A stretch of DNA of 64,000 nucleotides from an uncultured Victivallis sp. (GCF_944391105.1 NZ_CALXSK010000006.1:1-64000); one strand, 5' to 3'. Positions 15,747 through 25,247 are shown, counted from the first letter of the stretch. A program made the numbers and translations. The notes: generated by a model not told the origin, from the sequence alone.

Positions 15747-17681
15747 ATGGTCGATTTTTCCAGAATTTCCGGAACGGTCAGAATTCGGGGGCGGGTGGAG
15801 CGGTCGCTTCGCCGGACGTTTGCCCGGGCCGTCGCCCTTTTCGGCGGGGACGGCGAAGAGCGGATGGATGAGGAGGAACGGATTCGCCGAAAGGCGTTCC
15901 TTTCGCTTGTCCGGACGGTCATGGAGAGCCGGGGAGCCATGGGCGAGGAGGAGATCGATTCGTTTCGCCGGTTGCTTTCGGAAGATCTCTCGTCGTTCGA
16001 GATTGAGCGGATGATTTCCGGGCTTCGGCACGCGTCGACGATCACCGCGGAGGAGGCCGCCCCGCTTTTTGCCGATCAGAGTGCGGAGGAGCGGGAGCAT
16101 CTGCTTCGTTTGCTGCTGATTCTTGCCGCGAGCAACGACTGTCTGGAGGAGAGTGCGGAGCTGATTGATGATCTGGCGAAGCGGTTCGGCTTTTCCAAAT
16201 CGGTGATCGACCGGATTCGCGAGGAAGTTGTGGATGCGCAGCGTCGCCGGATGCGCATTCTGCGTTCGGGCGCCGGCGTGTTGGTTGCGCTGATTGTCAT
16301 TGCGGTGTTTATTCTGACTGCGACGCTGCTTCGTTCCGTGATTTTCGGATTGATCGCGGCTTACGTGATGCTGCCGCTGGAGAAATATTTCGAGCGGCGT
16401 CTGCGCCGGAAAAAGGGTCTGGGTTATCTGTTTTTCCGGGTGGTCGATTTTCTGATCGCGCCGCTGCGCAATCTTGCCGCGAAGATTCAGCGCCGGAGCG
16501 AGCCGCTTGACGATGCGGAACTTCAGAAGCGTGCCGGGAGAAAAATCATCACGCAGGCCGTGACGCAGACGTGCGGCGTCATGTTGATCGTTGTGATTCT
16601 GCTGGTGAGTGGAATCTCCATGCTGACGAACCACTATTTCCAGAATCTGAAGGGATGGACCCGGACGCAGATGGAGGTCGCCACATCGCTTCCGCGGGAG
16701 CCGGTTCCGGGTTCTCCGGCGGGGGGGGCGTCGATCGGAGAAGCGCCCGACGGGACGGAGCCGCTTCCTGACGAAAACGGAATCTGGGCGAACGGCGTGG
16801 GGAAGCTGATTGAGCAGGTGGAGATTTATCTGGAACGACTGCGGGAGCGGTTTCAGAGTCTGCCGCTGGTGAAATGGGGGCTCGACCAGGTCAGCAGAGT
16901 GCTGCATGATGAAACGGCGCGGCGCGAGCTTGTCGGGTATCTGCTGCAGCGGACCGGAGGGTTGTTCTCGTTCACTGCGAGTTTGATCGGCACGATCGGA
17001 GTGGTGATTACCGATCTTCTTCTGGCGGTTTTCTTCTTCCTGCTGTTCCTGATGAAACTTGCGGAGTTCTGCGGTCCGGGGGATGATCCGAATCGGAAGC
17101 GGCAGAGTGAATACCTTGTGCGGACCGTGTTCAACGGCAACTGGTTGCCGGGGGCGAGCACCGAGACTGTTTCCGAGGCGCAGCGGATCATCGGAGAGGT
17201 CATCAACAAGCTGCGGATCTGGGTTCGCGGCTATCTGACGCTGATGATTGTGGATGCGACGGTGTACACGACGGTGTTTTTCTTTCTGGGGGTTCCGTAT
17301 TTTGCGTTGCTTGGTCCGCTGGCCGGTTGCGGGATTCTGCTGCCGTACATAGGGCCGATTCTGTCGGCGATGGTGACGATTCTGGTGACGCTGGCGGTCG
17401 GCGGATCATCGGTGAGCGGGTTGCAGCTCGCGGGAATCATCGTGACCTATCTGATCTACAACGGGGTGATCGAACAGTTCATTCTTTATCCTGCCGTGAT
17501 TGGGGAATCTCTGGGGTTGACGACGCTCGAGACGATCATCGTGGTGCTGCTCGGTGCGATTTTCGCGGGGATTCCGGGGATGATCCTGGCTTTGCCGGCG
17601 GCCTCGATCATCAAATATCTGGTTCCGCAGATCTACCATACGTGGGGAGCTGGCCTGCCGCAGAAGGGGGCGGGGGAATGA
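15747..17681 (+). CDS. AI-2E-type (PerM) permease with TerB-like N-terminal domain
   Basis: 644 residues; the ATG at 15747 follows GGAGAGGCG and is preferred over an upstream in-frame start. Residues about 15 to 165 are cytoplasmic and helical; about 105 to 165 (EEREHLLRLLLILAASN...) resembles a TerB/DjlA-type helical domain. Hydrophobic segments follow at about 170 to 213, 266 to 292, 406 to 440 and a block at 488 to 635 containing LPYIGPILSA and GIPGMILALP, the hallmark region of AI-2E transporters. A soluble segment with Pro/Gly-rich low complexity lies around 310 to 350. Substrate unknown. The stop overlaps the next start (ATGA). Confidence 0.78.
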   Translation: MVDFSRISGTVRIRGRVERSLRRTFARAVALFGGDGEERMDEEERIRRKAFLSLVRTVMESRGAMGEEEIDSFRRLLSEDLSSFEIERMISGLRHASTITAEEAAPLFADQSAEEREHLLRLLLILAASNDCLEESAELIDDLAKRFGFSKSVIDRIREEVVDAQRRRMRILRSGAGVLVALIVIAVFILTATLLRSVIFGLIAAYVMLPLEKYFERRLRRKKGLGYLFFRVVDFLIAPLRNLAAKIQRRSEPLDDAELQKRAGRKIITQAVTQTCGVMLIVVILLVSGISMLTNHYFQNLKGWTRTQMEVATSLPREPVPGSPAGGASIGEAPDGTEPLPDENGIWANGVGKLIEQVEIYLERLRERFQSLPLVKWGLDQVSRVLHDETARRELVGYLLQRTGGLFSFTASLIGTIGVVITDLLLAVFFFLLFLMKLAEFCGPGDDPNRKRQSEYLVRTVFNGNWLPGASTETVSEAQRIIGEVINKLRIWVRGYLTLMIVDATVYTTVFFFLGVPYFALLGPLAGCGILLPYIGPILSAMVTILVTLAVGGSSVSGLQLAGIIVTYLIYNGVIEQFILYPAVIGESLGLTTLETIIVVLLGAIFAGIPGMILALPAASIIKYLVPQIYHTWGAGLPQKGAGE

Positions 17682-19594
17682 ATTGGAAAAAATGGCTGCC
17701 TGGGCTTTCCTCCGCGCTGGGGCTTCTGCTGATATCCGGCTGTTCCAGTGAGATTTCCGTGGTAAGGGTCGGCGTTGACGGACGGCTCGGCTACGGGGAA
17801 TCGATCACGTCTGCGGGAATTTCCCAGGAGACGAACAATCTTCTCGGCAATTTTCTTCTGGAGGAGGCGTTTGAGGAACGCCCTGGGGAGCTTGTCACGG
17901 AGTTGGAGAGACTCTTCCGGGCGGAGCCCCGGCCGGCTTATCTGGCTGCGCTGGCGGATTGTTCGCTGAATATCGGATTGCGTTACCGGAAGGATCCGGA
18001 TACGGCGATCCGCTATCATCTTTCGGCTGCGCTGTACAGTTACGGATATCTGGCAGCGCTCGACCGGCCGGATTTGAAACCGTATAACGCCGAACGGCTG
18101 CAGATGATGCGGATCTACAATCTGGCGACGACGGAGCTTTTTGACTATCTGCATCGTCGGGGATTGCATCTGAAGTCCTCCTTTTCGCTGAGTGCCGCCG
18201 GGGGACAGAGGGTGAACTTCCTGGCTCCGCAGTTTGAGTTGCCGCTTGCGCCGGAGGAGTTTGAGGATTATTTGCTCTGTGCGGATTATCGAACGAAAAA
18301 CCTCACTCACATCAGCCGCAGTTTCGGCGTGGGAGCGCCGTTGATCTGCGAGTTGACGGAACATGCGGTCAAGGGAGGTGGCGAGACACGTTTTGCCGAA
18401 CAGCAGACTCTGCCGGCGACGTTGCTGATCCGGTTTGACATGCCGGAGCGCGGGGAGCTGACGGCGCAGCTGCTCTATCTGGATTCGCGGAATTGCGAGA
18501 CTGTGCGGCTCGGCAAATACAATCTTCCGGTTGAGCAGGACTTTTCCACGCCGCTGGCTTATATGGTGAGGAATCCGTTGCCGTTCGATTATCTGACCTA
18601 CATGCTCCGGCCGGAGGCGACGCGGCAGATGCAGGGACTTTACATGTTCGAGCCTTTCCGCGAGGATCGGATTCCGGTGATCCTGGTGCACGGGCTGATG
18701 TCCAATATCCGCACCTGGATGCAGCTGATCAACACGTTGCAGAGCGATCCCGTGCTGCGGAAACACTATCAGTTCTGGGGGTTCACCTATTCCAGCGGGA
18801 ATCCGGTGCTGCTTTCGGCGAAGATGCTGCGGGACGATTTGCTGCTGGAGGAGGAACGGTTGCAGGAATCCGGGTGTTCGACCGAGATGTTTTCTCGGAT
18901 GGTGATCGTCGGTCACTCGATGGGGGGGCTGGTCGCCAAGACTCTGGCGATGAATTCTGGTGACCGCCTGCTGGAATCAGTCCTCGGTGCGGATTATCAG
19001 GAAAAACTGGAGAATCTGGAGCCGGATCAGCGGCTCTTTGTGCAGGACATGATGAATTTCGAGGCGTTGCCGTTTGCGAAGCGGCTTGTCTTTTTTGCGG
19101 TTCCGCATCATGGTTCGGAGATGGCGCAGAGCTGGATTGCGCACTTCGGGTCGTCTCTGATCCGGCTGCCGGTTTCGCTCGTCATGCGGGGGGAGGGAAT
19201 CATCAAGGCATTGATGGATCAGGGCGTGTTCATGCCGAATGATACGAAATTCGCAACCGGAATCGACAATCTCGATCCTGACAACCGGATGCTGAATCTG
19301 CTTCGTGAGCTGCCGTTTGCGCCTGGTGTCGTCTATCATTCGGTGATCGGCAACCGGGAAGAGGACGGGGTGCCCGGGGGCAGCGACGGCGTGGTGCCGT
19401 ATCTGTCGAGCCACCTGGACGGCGCCGCGAGCGAACTGGTGGTGAAATCGGACCACAGTGTGCAGGTCAATCCATTGGCGATTCAGGAGCTGCGGCGGAT
19501 TTTGATCGAACATCTCAGGCAGTATCCTGAACTGAAAGTGGAACTTCCGAAGTTCCCGGACCGGGTGGGCAATGAAGATCAGATTCCGCATTAA
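17678..19594 (+). CDS. alpha/beta-hydrolase (lipase-like) lipoprotein
   Basis: 638 residues beginning with a lipoprotein signal whose lipobox is LLISGC (Cys about 22), so it is anchored to a membrane outside the cytoplasm. The N-terminal 320 residues are of unknown fold. The hydrolase starts at IPVILVHGLMSN (about 333), with the nucleophile elbow GHSMGG (Ser about 414) and a late His in SDHSVQVNP (about 592); the acid is probably in the GSDGVVPY region. It overlaps the permease by four bases and the Lnb-like gene by 23, indicating one operon. Esterase, phospholipase or acyl-transfer activity are all possible. Confidence 0.8.
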   Translation: MNWKKWLPGLSSALGLLLISGCSSEISVVRVGVDGRLGYGESITSAGISQETNNLLGNFLLEEAFEERPGELVTELERLFRAEPRPAYLAALADCSLNIGLRYRKDPDTAIRYHLSAALYSYGYLAALDRPDLKPYNAERLQMMRIYNLATTELFDYLHRRGLHLKSSFSLSAAGGQRVNFLAPQFELPLAPEEFEDYLLCADYRTKNLTHISRSFGVGAPLICELTEHAVKGGGETRFAEQQTLPATLLIRFDMPERGELTAQLLYLDSRNCETVRLGKYNLPVEQDFSTPLAYMVRNPLPFDYLTYMLRPEATRQMQGLYMFEPFREDRIPVILVHGLMSNIRTWMQLINTLQSDPVLRKHYQFWGFTYSSGNPVLLSAKMLRDDLLLEEERLQESGCSTEMFSRMVIVGHSMGGLVAKTLAMNSGDRLLESVLGADYQEKLENLEPDQRLFVQDMMNFEALPFAKRLVFFAVPHHGSEMAQSWIAHFGSSLIRLPVSLVMRGEGIIKALMDQGVFMPNDTKFATGIDNLDPDNRMLNLLRELPFAPGVVYHSVIGNREEDGVPGGSDGVVPYLSSHLDGAASELVVKSDHSVQVNPLAIQELRRILIEHLRQYPELKVELPKFPDRVGNEDQIPH

Positions 19595-20582
19595 CCGGGC
19601 ATCGCTGCTGCGTTTCTGTCTTCTGGGGCTGATTTTCGCCGGTGTTTTTCTGGTCGGCGTCTGGAGCGCGGGAGCCGTTTTTTACGCGTTCGGCTGGTCT
19701 CCGGTCGGGGCGGTGGTCTATTCCGGGGTGTTGCTGGGTTGCTGGCTGGTCGGGTTTCAGCGTCGAAAACTGCTGTTGATTCCTGCATCGATGGAGTTCG
19801 TTGTAATTGTGGCTTTTGCTGCGATGACGCCGGAAAGGGTGTTCGCGGAAACGGTGTGGCAGGCTCCGTGGGGGCGGGTCCCTTCTGTGGAGGTTGATGC
19901 GAACCGGATTACGGTACGGAATGTGCGGGATTTCCGTTACCGGAGTGTGGACGATTACGAGATTCGTTACATCGATTTTGCGTTCGATCCTTCGACGGTT
20001 CGGACCGTTGATGTTGCGGTTTCGCACTGGGACGGTATGCAGGCGATTGCCCATACGATGTTCTCGTTTGGATTTGAGGACGGCCGCTATCTGGCGGTTT
20101 CGATGGAGACGCGGCTGCCGGTCGGTGTGGAACAGGGATTTCTTCCTGGTTTCTATCGCCAGTATGAACTGTTGATGGTGCTGGCCACGGAGGAGGATTT
20201 GTTCCGGCTGCGGACCAATTTCCGCAAGGAGGAGCTCTATCTTTATCGAACCAACGCGACGCCGGAACAGGCGCGGGCTTTGCTGGATTCCATCATGCGG
20301 CGCGCGGACACTCTGTCGAAGCAGCCGGAATTCTACAACAGCATCGCCCGCAACTGCACGACGAGTCTGGCTCCGCTTCTGCGGGTGATCGACCCTACCT
20401 TCGAGGGTGACCTCCGGCTGCTTTTGAATGGTTATTCCGACGAACTGCTGTTTGAACTCGGGTACTTGAAGTGCCGGGAAGGGGAGAGTTTTCCGGATTT
20501 GAAAAGGAGGCGGTTGGCCAATCGTTATGTGTCCCAGCCGTCGGATCTGCCCTACTCCCGATTGATCCGAACCGATCTGTGA
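19572..20582 (+). CDS. Lnb-like membrane protein (DUF4105 domain)
   Basis: 336 residues. Two to four hydrophobic segments lie in residues 12 to 85, then a periplasmic domain of about 230 residues. It shows the DUF4105 pattern: HTMFSFGFEDGRYLAVSMETR-type block near 160, and the RNCTTSLAP block near 260 with the conserved Cys. This domain is the catalytic part of Lnb, the lipoprotein N-acyl transferase of Bacteroides. Substrate here is inferred only. The start lies inside the preceding lipoprotein gene (23-base overlap), suggesting translational coupling. Lipoprotein maturation or lipid transfer is the likely theme. Confidence 0.72.
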   Translation: MKIRFRINRASLLRFCLLGLIFAGVFLVGVWSAGAVFYAFGWSPVGAVVYSGVLLGCWLVGFQRRKLLLIPASMEFVVIVAFAAMTPERVFAETVWQAPWGRVPSVEVDANRITVRNVRDFRYRSVDDYEIRYIDFAFDPSTVRTVDVAVSHWDGMQAIAHTMFSFGFEDGRYLAVSMETRLPVGVEQGFLPGFYRQYELLMVLATEEDLFRLRTNFRKEELYLYRTNATPEQARALLDSIMRRADTLSKQPEFYNSIARNCTTSLAPLLRVIDPTFEGDLRLLLNGYSDELLFELGYLKCREGESFPDLKRRRLANRYVSQPSDLPYSRLIRTDL

Positions 20583-20620
20583 CATGACGGGTAAACTGTT
20601 TTACCTGGTGGATCGGAGCG

Positions 20621-20698
20621 GAAAAAAAACGTTTTTTTTCAAAAAAAATGAGATTTTTGGAAAAAAATCGAAAAAAATCGAAAAAAAAAAGAAAAAAC
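20621..20698. promoter_or_regulatory. palindrome and phased A-tracts upstream of the pseudopilin promoter
   Basis: A perfect 20-base palindrome GAAAAAAAACGTTTTTTTTC (20621 to 20640) is followed by A-tracts starting at 20641, 20661, 20671, 20681 and 20692, with a T-tract at 20654. The roughly 10-bp phasing predicts curved DNA and a UP-element directly before the -35 box. The palindrome may also terminate the upstream operon. Confidence 0.6.
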
Positions 20699-20700
20699 TC

Positions 20701-20729
20701 TTGCATATTTGAAGATTCTTTGCTAAAAT
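20701..20729 (+). promoter_or_regulatory. pseudopilin gene promoter
   Basis: TTGCAT at 20701, 17-base spacer, TAAAAT at 20724, directly after the A-tract block. The leader is about 80 bases. Confidence 0.75.
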
Positions 20730-20816
20730 ATAGGTAACGAGCACGGGTTCGTCTTTTTAAGTATTGGCATTATAAAGACGGAACCGGGATCTGAAATAAT
20801 CAATAGGGAGATAAAA

Positions 20817-21404
20817 ATGAAGAAAAGTCGTGGGTTTACCCTCATCGAGCTCCTCGTCGTGATCGCGATTATCGCGATTCTGGCGGGAATGTTGCTGCCG
20901 GCCCTGAACCAGGCGCGTGAACGTGCCCGTCGTATTTCCTGCGTCAGCAATCTGCGGCAGATCGGTCAGTCGCTTGCTCAGTACGCGATCGATTTTGAAA
21001 GCCGTCTGCCTCCGGGCGAATACAACGAGGGGCTGGAAGTTCTGCGTTCGTCCGGCGTTCTGACCGACTATGCGGTTTACCTCTGCCCGTCCACGACCTC
21101 TTCCGCTCAGACCGGAAGTGCCGCGCTGACCACCACCAACTGCGACTATGCGTACTGCCCGAGCATGATGATGGGCGACTCGACCAAGTTCGGTCGTTCC
21201 GATTCCGGCGTCGCGGCTGACATGGCTGACGGCAACAAGAGCACCTCTGCCCGTAACGGTGGTGCTCCGAACCACACCGACTACGGCAACATCCTGTTCC
21301 TCGGCGGCAACGTCAATGGATTCAGCACCAGCCGTTGGTACAGCAAGGCGAATCGTGGTTATACGCCGACGATCGCGCCGAACACCGATATCGATCCGAA
21401 ATAG
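20817..21404 (+). CDS. pseudopilin with prepilin leader (H-X9-GG variant)
   Basis: 195 residues. The leader MKKSRG is followed by FTLIE, the prepilin peptidase site (cleavage after Gly6), then a classic N-terminal hydrophobic helix, [13 protein letters not shown] and the [15 protein letters not shown] helix. The globular part is Ser/Thr/Gly-rich. The C-terminal motif is [13 protein letters not shown], nine residues, then GG rather than the usual DG. It probably forms part of a type II secretion-like or pilus-like surface structure. Its strong promoter, A-tracts, AGGGAG site and own terminator suggest high, separate expression. Confidence 0.9.
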   Translation: MKKSRGFTLIELLVVIAIIAILAGMLLPALNQARERARRISCVSNLRQIGQSLAQYAIDFESRLPPGEYNEGLEVLRSSGVLTDYAVYLCPSTTSSAQTGSAALTTTNCDYAYCPSMMMGDSTKFGRSDSGVAADMADGNKSTSARNGGAPNHTDYGNILFLGGNVNGFSTSRWYSKANRGYTPTIAPNTDIDPK

Positions 21405-21430
21405 TCGATATTGCGGTTGATTCAGCAATG

Positions 21431-21460
21431 AAAAGGGAGGCAGCGATGCCTCCCTTTTTT
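21431..21460 (+). terminator. rho-independent terminator of the pseudopilin gene
   Basis: AAAGGGAGGC and GCCTCCCTTT arms with a six-base loop, followed by more T. It immediately follows the 20817 to 21404 gene. Confidence 0.9.
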
Positions 21461-21504
21461 CTATCTGCAATTGATTGACTTCGCAAACAGACCATGAATT
21501 GAGT

Positions 21505-23301
21505 ATGAAACGCTTGTTTTTCCCGGCCGCAGCAATCCTGATTTTTGCTCTTTTGCTTGTTTTTCCGTTGGCTTTCGGGAAAATCCTGCTTGGGCGCGTA
21601 CCGCTGTTCGGAGATGTTCCCGGGGTGGATTTTTCGGTTCTGGCTCTGCTTGCCGCCGGTGTTGTGGCTGCCGCACTTCCCGAACTGGCTGCGCTGTTGA
21701 AACGGGAGCGAGTGATTCGATTCTTTGCCGTCGGGAGCGGGTTGGGTGGTGCGGTGGTTCTTCTTCAGCAGTTCATATTTGGGGTGAATCTCGCTGCTCT
21801 GCTGTCCGGATTTGCCTGTTTTCTGGTTCCACTTGCCGGTTTGCTGCTCGTTCGCGAATTGCGCCGGCTGCTTCCGTTTTTTCTGATGACTTTGTTCGTG
21901 GTCAGTGCGGCAATCACATTTCGGGAGACGATTACGGAAAAATTTGCTGTCGGGTTGGCGGGGAACTGGAACTGGAATTGGACGTTGCTGACGGTTTCCG
22001 CTCCCGCTTTTGCATTTTTTCTACGGAATCGGCGTCTTCGGCTTCCGATCGGGGGAGGGCTCGCAGGATTGGTTGCGTTTGGTCAATTCCTTTTCTGCGG
22101 CGCATATGCTTCGCGCGGGACGTTGATTGCGAGTCTGGCTGCGGGAGGCTGGCTGATTCTTGCCGGTTTTCTGCATCGGCGTCCCGGCATCCGCAAACAT
22201 TTCGTCGTGTCGATGGCGGTGATCGTGTTGGTGGCCGGGAGCGTGGTTTATTGCGGAATCCGGTCCGGCTTTTTTGCGGAACGGCTGCCGGAAGAAAACC
22301 GTCTGATGCTCTGGCAGGGGAGTCTAGCGCTCGGCGAGGAGCATTGGCTCTTCGGGGTTGGACAGGACCGTTTTGAGGGAGAGGTTGCTCCGTTTCTTCC
22401 CGAGAGTTATTTTGATTTCGATTTCGCATCCGACCGCCACCCGCATCCCCACAACGAACTGCTGTTCTACTGGTGCGGATTTGGTGTGGCCGGGATCCTG
22501 TGGTGGTTGCTGGTGTTGTGCGTCGGCGTGCGTGGTGCGATTCTTCAACGTCATGGAGACGAACGAACACTGCTTGTCCTCTGGGGATGGTGGGTTTTGT
22601 TTTTCCATGGTGAAATCGATGTATTGTTGCAGACCCCATTGGCGGGAGGACTCTTTCTGATTTTGACCGGGATGTTGGCGGGGACGGATGTCGCCCGGAT
22701 CGGAAAACGGGCGGTGGCGCGGTGGCAGATCTCGGTTGTGTGCGGTTTTGCGTTGCTGGCGGTCGCGGCGTTCTGTCTGAATGTTTGCGGGGGATGGTAT
22801 TGCCGGAGCGGGAAACTTGCGCTGCTGTCCGGAGAGCCGGAACCCGCTCGACGGGAACTCCGGCGCAGTATTGCAGTATGTCCGACGGCCGAGAATTTGT
22901 ATACGCTTGCGAATGTGGAGTTATTTGACTTTCGGAATCCGGCCGCAGCGGAAGAGATGCTTCGACGGATCGGGGATGAATTGCGCCTCGCCTCCTACTC
23001 CCACAGTGCGGGGCGAATGGCGCGCGCTCTGGCAGCCGGGGGAAAACCGGAAGAAGCATTGCCGTTTTTCGCGGCGGAGCAGAAAAATTTCCCTCGCAGT
23101 GCGGTGAATCTGATTCTCTGGCAGACCGTGGTGCGTCAACTGGGCAGAACGGCGGAGGCCGATGAAATGTTTGGAGCCTGGCAGGAATTGCTGCGGCATA
23201 AGGGGATCACGCCTCAGGAATTTCCTTATCTGATGCGGAATCAGCAGCTGGACGACAGCCCGCTTGAGTTGCGTCTGTTCTTGAACAAGGTGCGGAAATG
23301 A
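21505..23301 (+). CDS. O-antigen ligase/polymerase-like membrane protein with TPR-like tail
   Basis: 598 residues. The ATG at 21505 is chosen; a TTG 30 bases upstream abuts the terminator. About ten to twelve hydrophobic segments occupy residues 5 to 430. The Wzy_C/O-antigen ligase pattern is visible: a long loop with LMLWQGSLAL and HWLFGVGQDRF, then RHPHPHNELLFYW. The C-terminal 150 residues are soluble and helical with repeated Ala/Glu pairs, TPR-like. Members join sugar chains to lipid carriers or to proteins at the periplasmic face. It overlaps the GT-C gene by four bases, so the two form a surface-glycan unit. Confidence 0.75.
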   Translation: MKRLFFPAAAILIFALLLVFPLAFGKILLGRVPLFGDVPGVDFSVLALLAAGVVAAALPELAALLKRERVIRFFAVGSGLGGAVVLLQQFIFGVNLAALLSGFACFLVPLAGLLLVRELRRLLPFFLMTLFVVSAAITFRETITEKFAVGLAGNWNWNWTLLTVSAPAFAFFLRNRRLRLPIGGGLAGLVAFGQFLFCGAYASRGTLIASLAAGGWLILAGFLHRRPGIRKHFVVSMAVIVLVAGSVVYCGIRSGFFAERLPEENRLMLWQGSLALGEEHWLFGVGQDRFEGEVAPFLPESYFDFDFASDRHPHPHNELLFYWCGFGVAGILWWLLVLCVGVRGAILQRHGDERTLLVLWGWWVLFFHGEIDVLLQTPLAGGLFLILTGMLAGTDVARIGKRAVARWQISVVCGFALLAVAAFCLNVCGGWYCRSGKLALLSGEPEPARRELRRSIAVCPTAENLYTLANVELFDFRNPAAAEEMLRRIGDELRLASYSHSAGRMARALAAGGKPEEALPFFAAEQKNFPRSAVNLILWQTVVRQLGRTAEADEMFGAWQELLRHKGITPQEFPYLMRNQQLDDSPLELRLFLNKVRK

Positions 23302-25199
23302 ACACACTGCAGGAGTTGATGATGTCGATGCAGGGAAGCTGGTATGAGCCGCTTTCCGCGTTTTTGATCTTGTTGCTCGCCGGCTGCGGCATTGGATTTC
23401 TGCTCGTCAGGCGATTCGGGGCGGAGCTTGAGCGGAGGGGAAGCGGCTTTCTCGCGCTCATTCTGGGGCTGGATCTGCTTGCGATTCTTTTCCGGCTGGG
23501 GGACTGGGCCGTGATCCGGCTCTCGCCCGCTTGGCTCTGGGGCGTTGCCGCCTGTCCGGCCGCGGTTGGTGTCTGGTTTCTGGCGCGGCAGGCGCGGAAT
23601 TTCCGTCGGATTGACTGGATCCTCTGGGGATGTGTTCTGCTGCTTGCCGGAATCACCGCGGCACCGGCTTTTGTCCCGCCGTACTCGTGGGATGAGCAGT
23701 CCTACCAGGTGGCGCTGATGTACCGTTATCTTGCGCAGGGATCAACTGCCGTGCTTCCGGACAATCCCTACTCCGCGCTTTCGTCTATGCCCCATTTTCT
23801 GATGCTCTGGGGGGTGAAACTCGGTGGATTGAATTTCCCGCGATTGCTGATCCTCGGGTGCTATCTCATTGCGATTCCCTGGATTTATCTGCTTCTGGAG
23901 CGGTTCGGACGGAAGACGGCATTGGTCTTGACGGCGGCGTTTCTGCTCTCTCCGCTGACTGGCGGAATGTGGCGCGAAGTATATCTTGAGCCGTTTATTC
24001 TGCTGAATCTTCTGGCAGGAGCGGAAGCGATCCGGCAATTCCGGACCCGGATGACGCCGCTGGCGTTGCTGACCGGTTTCGCAGCGGGGATGGCTGTTGC
24101 CGTCAAGATCACCGGGGCATCGGCTTCGCTGGTGCTGGCCTGTCTTTTCTTCTGTGTGTCGGCGTTCGACCGGCTGCCGCGCCGTCGGTTCGGAGTCGCC
24201 TTCGGATGGTTCGTTCTGGGCGCTGCGGCTGCTTCTGTTCCGTTTTATCTGCGGCCGTTGCTGGCGACGGGAAATCCGTTCTATCCATTCGGGTCGGCGC
24301 TTCTGGATCCGGCTTTTCCGGCGGCGGCGGTGGAGGTTTACCACTCGCTGCTCGGGACCAGCCGGTTCGGTCTGAGCGGCATCGAGGCGTTTTTCTCCTC
24401 CTGGATCATTGTCGCCTACCGGATGGAGATTTACGACGGCTATGTCCTCGGCTGGCAGTTCCCGCTGATGATTGCAATCGGCGCAGGTGGATGGTATTGG
24501 ACTGTTGTGCGAAGGAGGCGGAGGGCTGCTCTGCCGTTCCTGTGGGTTGCCGCTGGAGGTTTTCTCTGTTATTTGTACTGGTGTCTGAGTTCGCAGCAGA
24601 CGCGTTTTCTGCTGCCGGTCGGATTCCTTGTGCTTTTCTGGTGCGGGTCGGGATTGAGACTTCTGCCGGTTCGGGTGCGGAACTGGCTGCTCGGTGCGCT
24701 TGCCGCGGCGACGCTGGTTTCGTTTCAACCGGATGTCTGGAAAAATTTCTACTATGCGTGGCGTTCTCTTGAGGTCGGCAGAAAGGCGCCCGTCGACTTT
24801 GTCCGGTTCGGTTCGCGGGAGCGGGAGTACATGAACATGCTTTCGTTCCTTGCGGATACCCTGCCTGAGGATGCGAGGGTCATGCTGCTTTTCGATCGGC
24901 GCGGGCTTTACGTGCCCCGGGATTATGTGCTTGGTACGCCGTTCTTTCAGGAAGCGTATTTCACGCCGGTCCCGGAAAATCCCGGGGAAGTTTCGGCAAC
25001 GCTCACCCGGGGGGGGATCAGTCACATTGTCATTCTGACCGGCGGCGAATCCCGGCGGAATCCGGATCCGGTTCCCGATTTTGACGAGCAGAACGAACAG
25101 TTGACACTGCTGCTCCACGAACTTTTGAAGAAGGGTGAACTGGAAAACATTCCGGTTCCCGGCAGCGGGCGGTACCTGCTGTTGAAAGTCGTGCGTTGA
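23298..25199 (+). CDS. GT-C type membrane glycosyltransferase
   Basis: 633 residues with about ten to twelve hydrophobic segments. After the first loops comes PPYSWDEQSYQ (about 130 to 140), the acidic loop typical of polyprenyl-phosphate-dependent GT-C enzymes such as PMT/ArnT-like mannosyl transferases. The last 150 residues form a soluble periplasmic domain. ATGA overlap with the ligase-like gene implies coupled translation. Donor and acceptor cannot be told from sequence; lipid-linked sugar transfer to glycan or protein is likely. Confidence 0.72.
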   Translation: MNTLQELMMSMQGSWYEPLSAFLILLLAGCGIGFLLVRRFGAELERRGSGFLALILGLDLLAILFRLGDWAVIRLSPAWLWGVAACPAAVGVWFLARQARNFRRIDWILWGCVLLLAGITAAPAFVPPYSWDEQSYQVALMYRYLAQGSTAVLPDNPYSALSSMPHFLMLWGVKLGGLNFPRLLILGCYLIAIPWIYLLLERFGRKTALVLTAAFLLSPLTGGMWREVYLEPFILLNLLAGAEAIRQFRTRMTPLALLTGFAAGMAVAVKITGASASLVLACLFFCVSAFDRLPRRRFGVAFGWFVLGAAAASVPFYLRPLLATGNPFYPFGSALLDPAFPAAAVEVYHSLLGTSRFGLSGIEAFFSSWIIVAYRMEIYDGYVLGWQFPLMIAIGAGGWYWTVVRRRRRAALPFLWVAAGGFLCYLYWCLSSQQTRFLLPVGFLVLFWCGSGLRLLPVRVRNWLLGALAAATLVSFQPDVWKNFYYAWRSLEVGRKAPVDFVRFGSREREYMNMLSFLADTLPEDARVMLLFDRRGLYVPRDYVLGTPFFQEAYFTPVPENPGEVSATLTRGGISHIVILTGGESRRNPDPVPDFDEQNEQLTLLLHELLKKGELENIPVPGSGRYLLLKVVR

Positions 25200-25210
25200 A
25201 GGTGTATATT
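25182..25210 (+). promoter_or_regulatory. proB promoter
   Basis: TTGAAA at 25182, 17-base spacer, TATATT at 25205. The -35 box lies inside the end of the glycosyltransferase gene. Confidence 0.7.
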
Positions 25211-25247
25211 AACAGGGTTTTATCAACGATTTCATTCTGGGACGATC

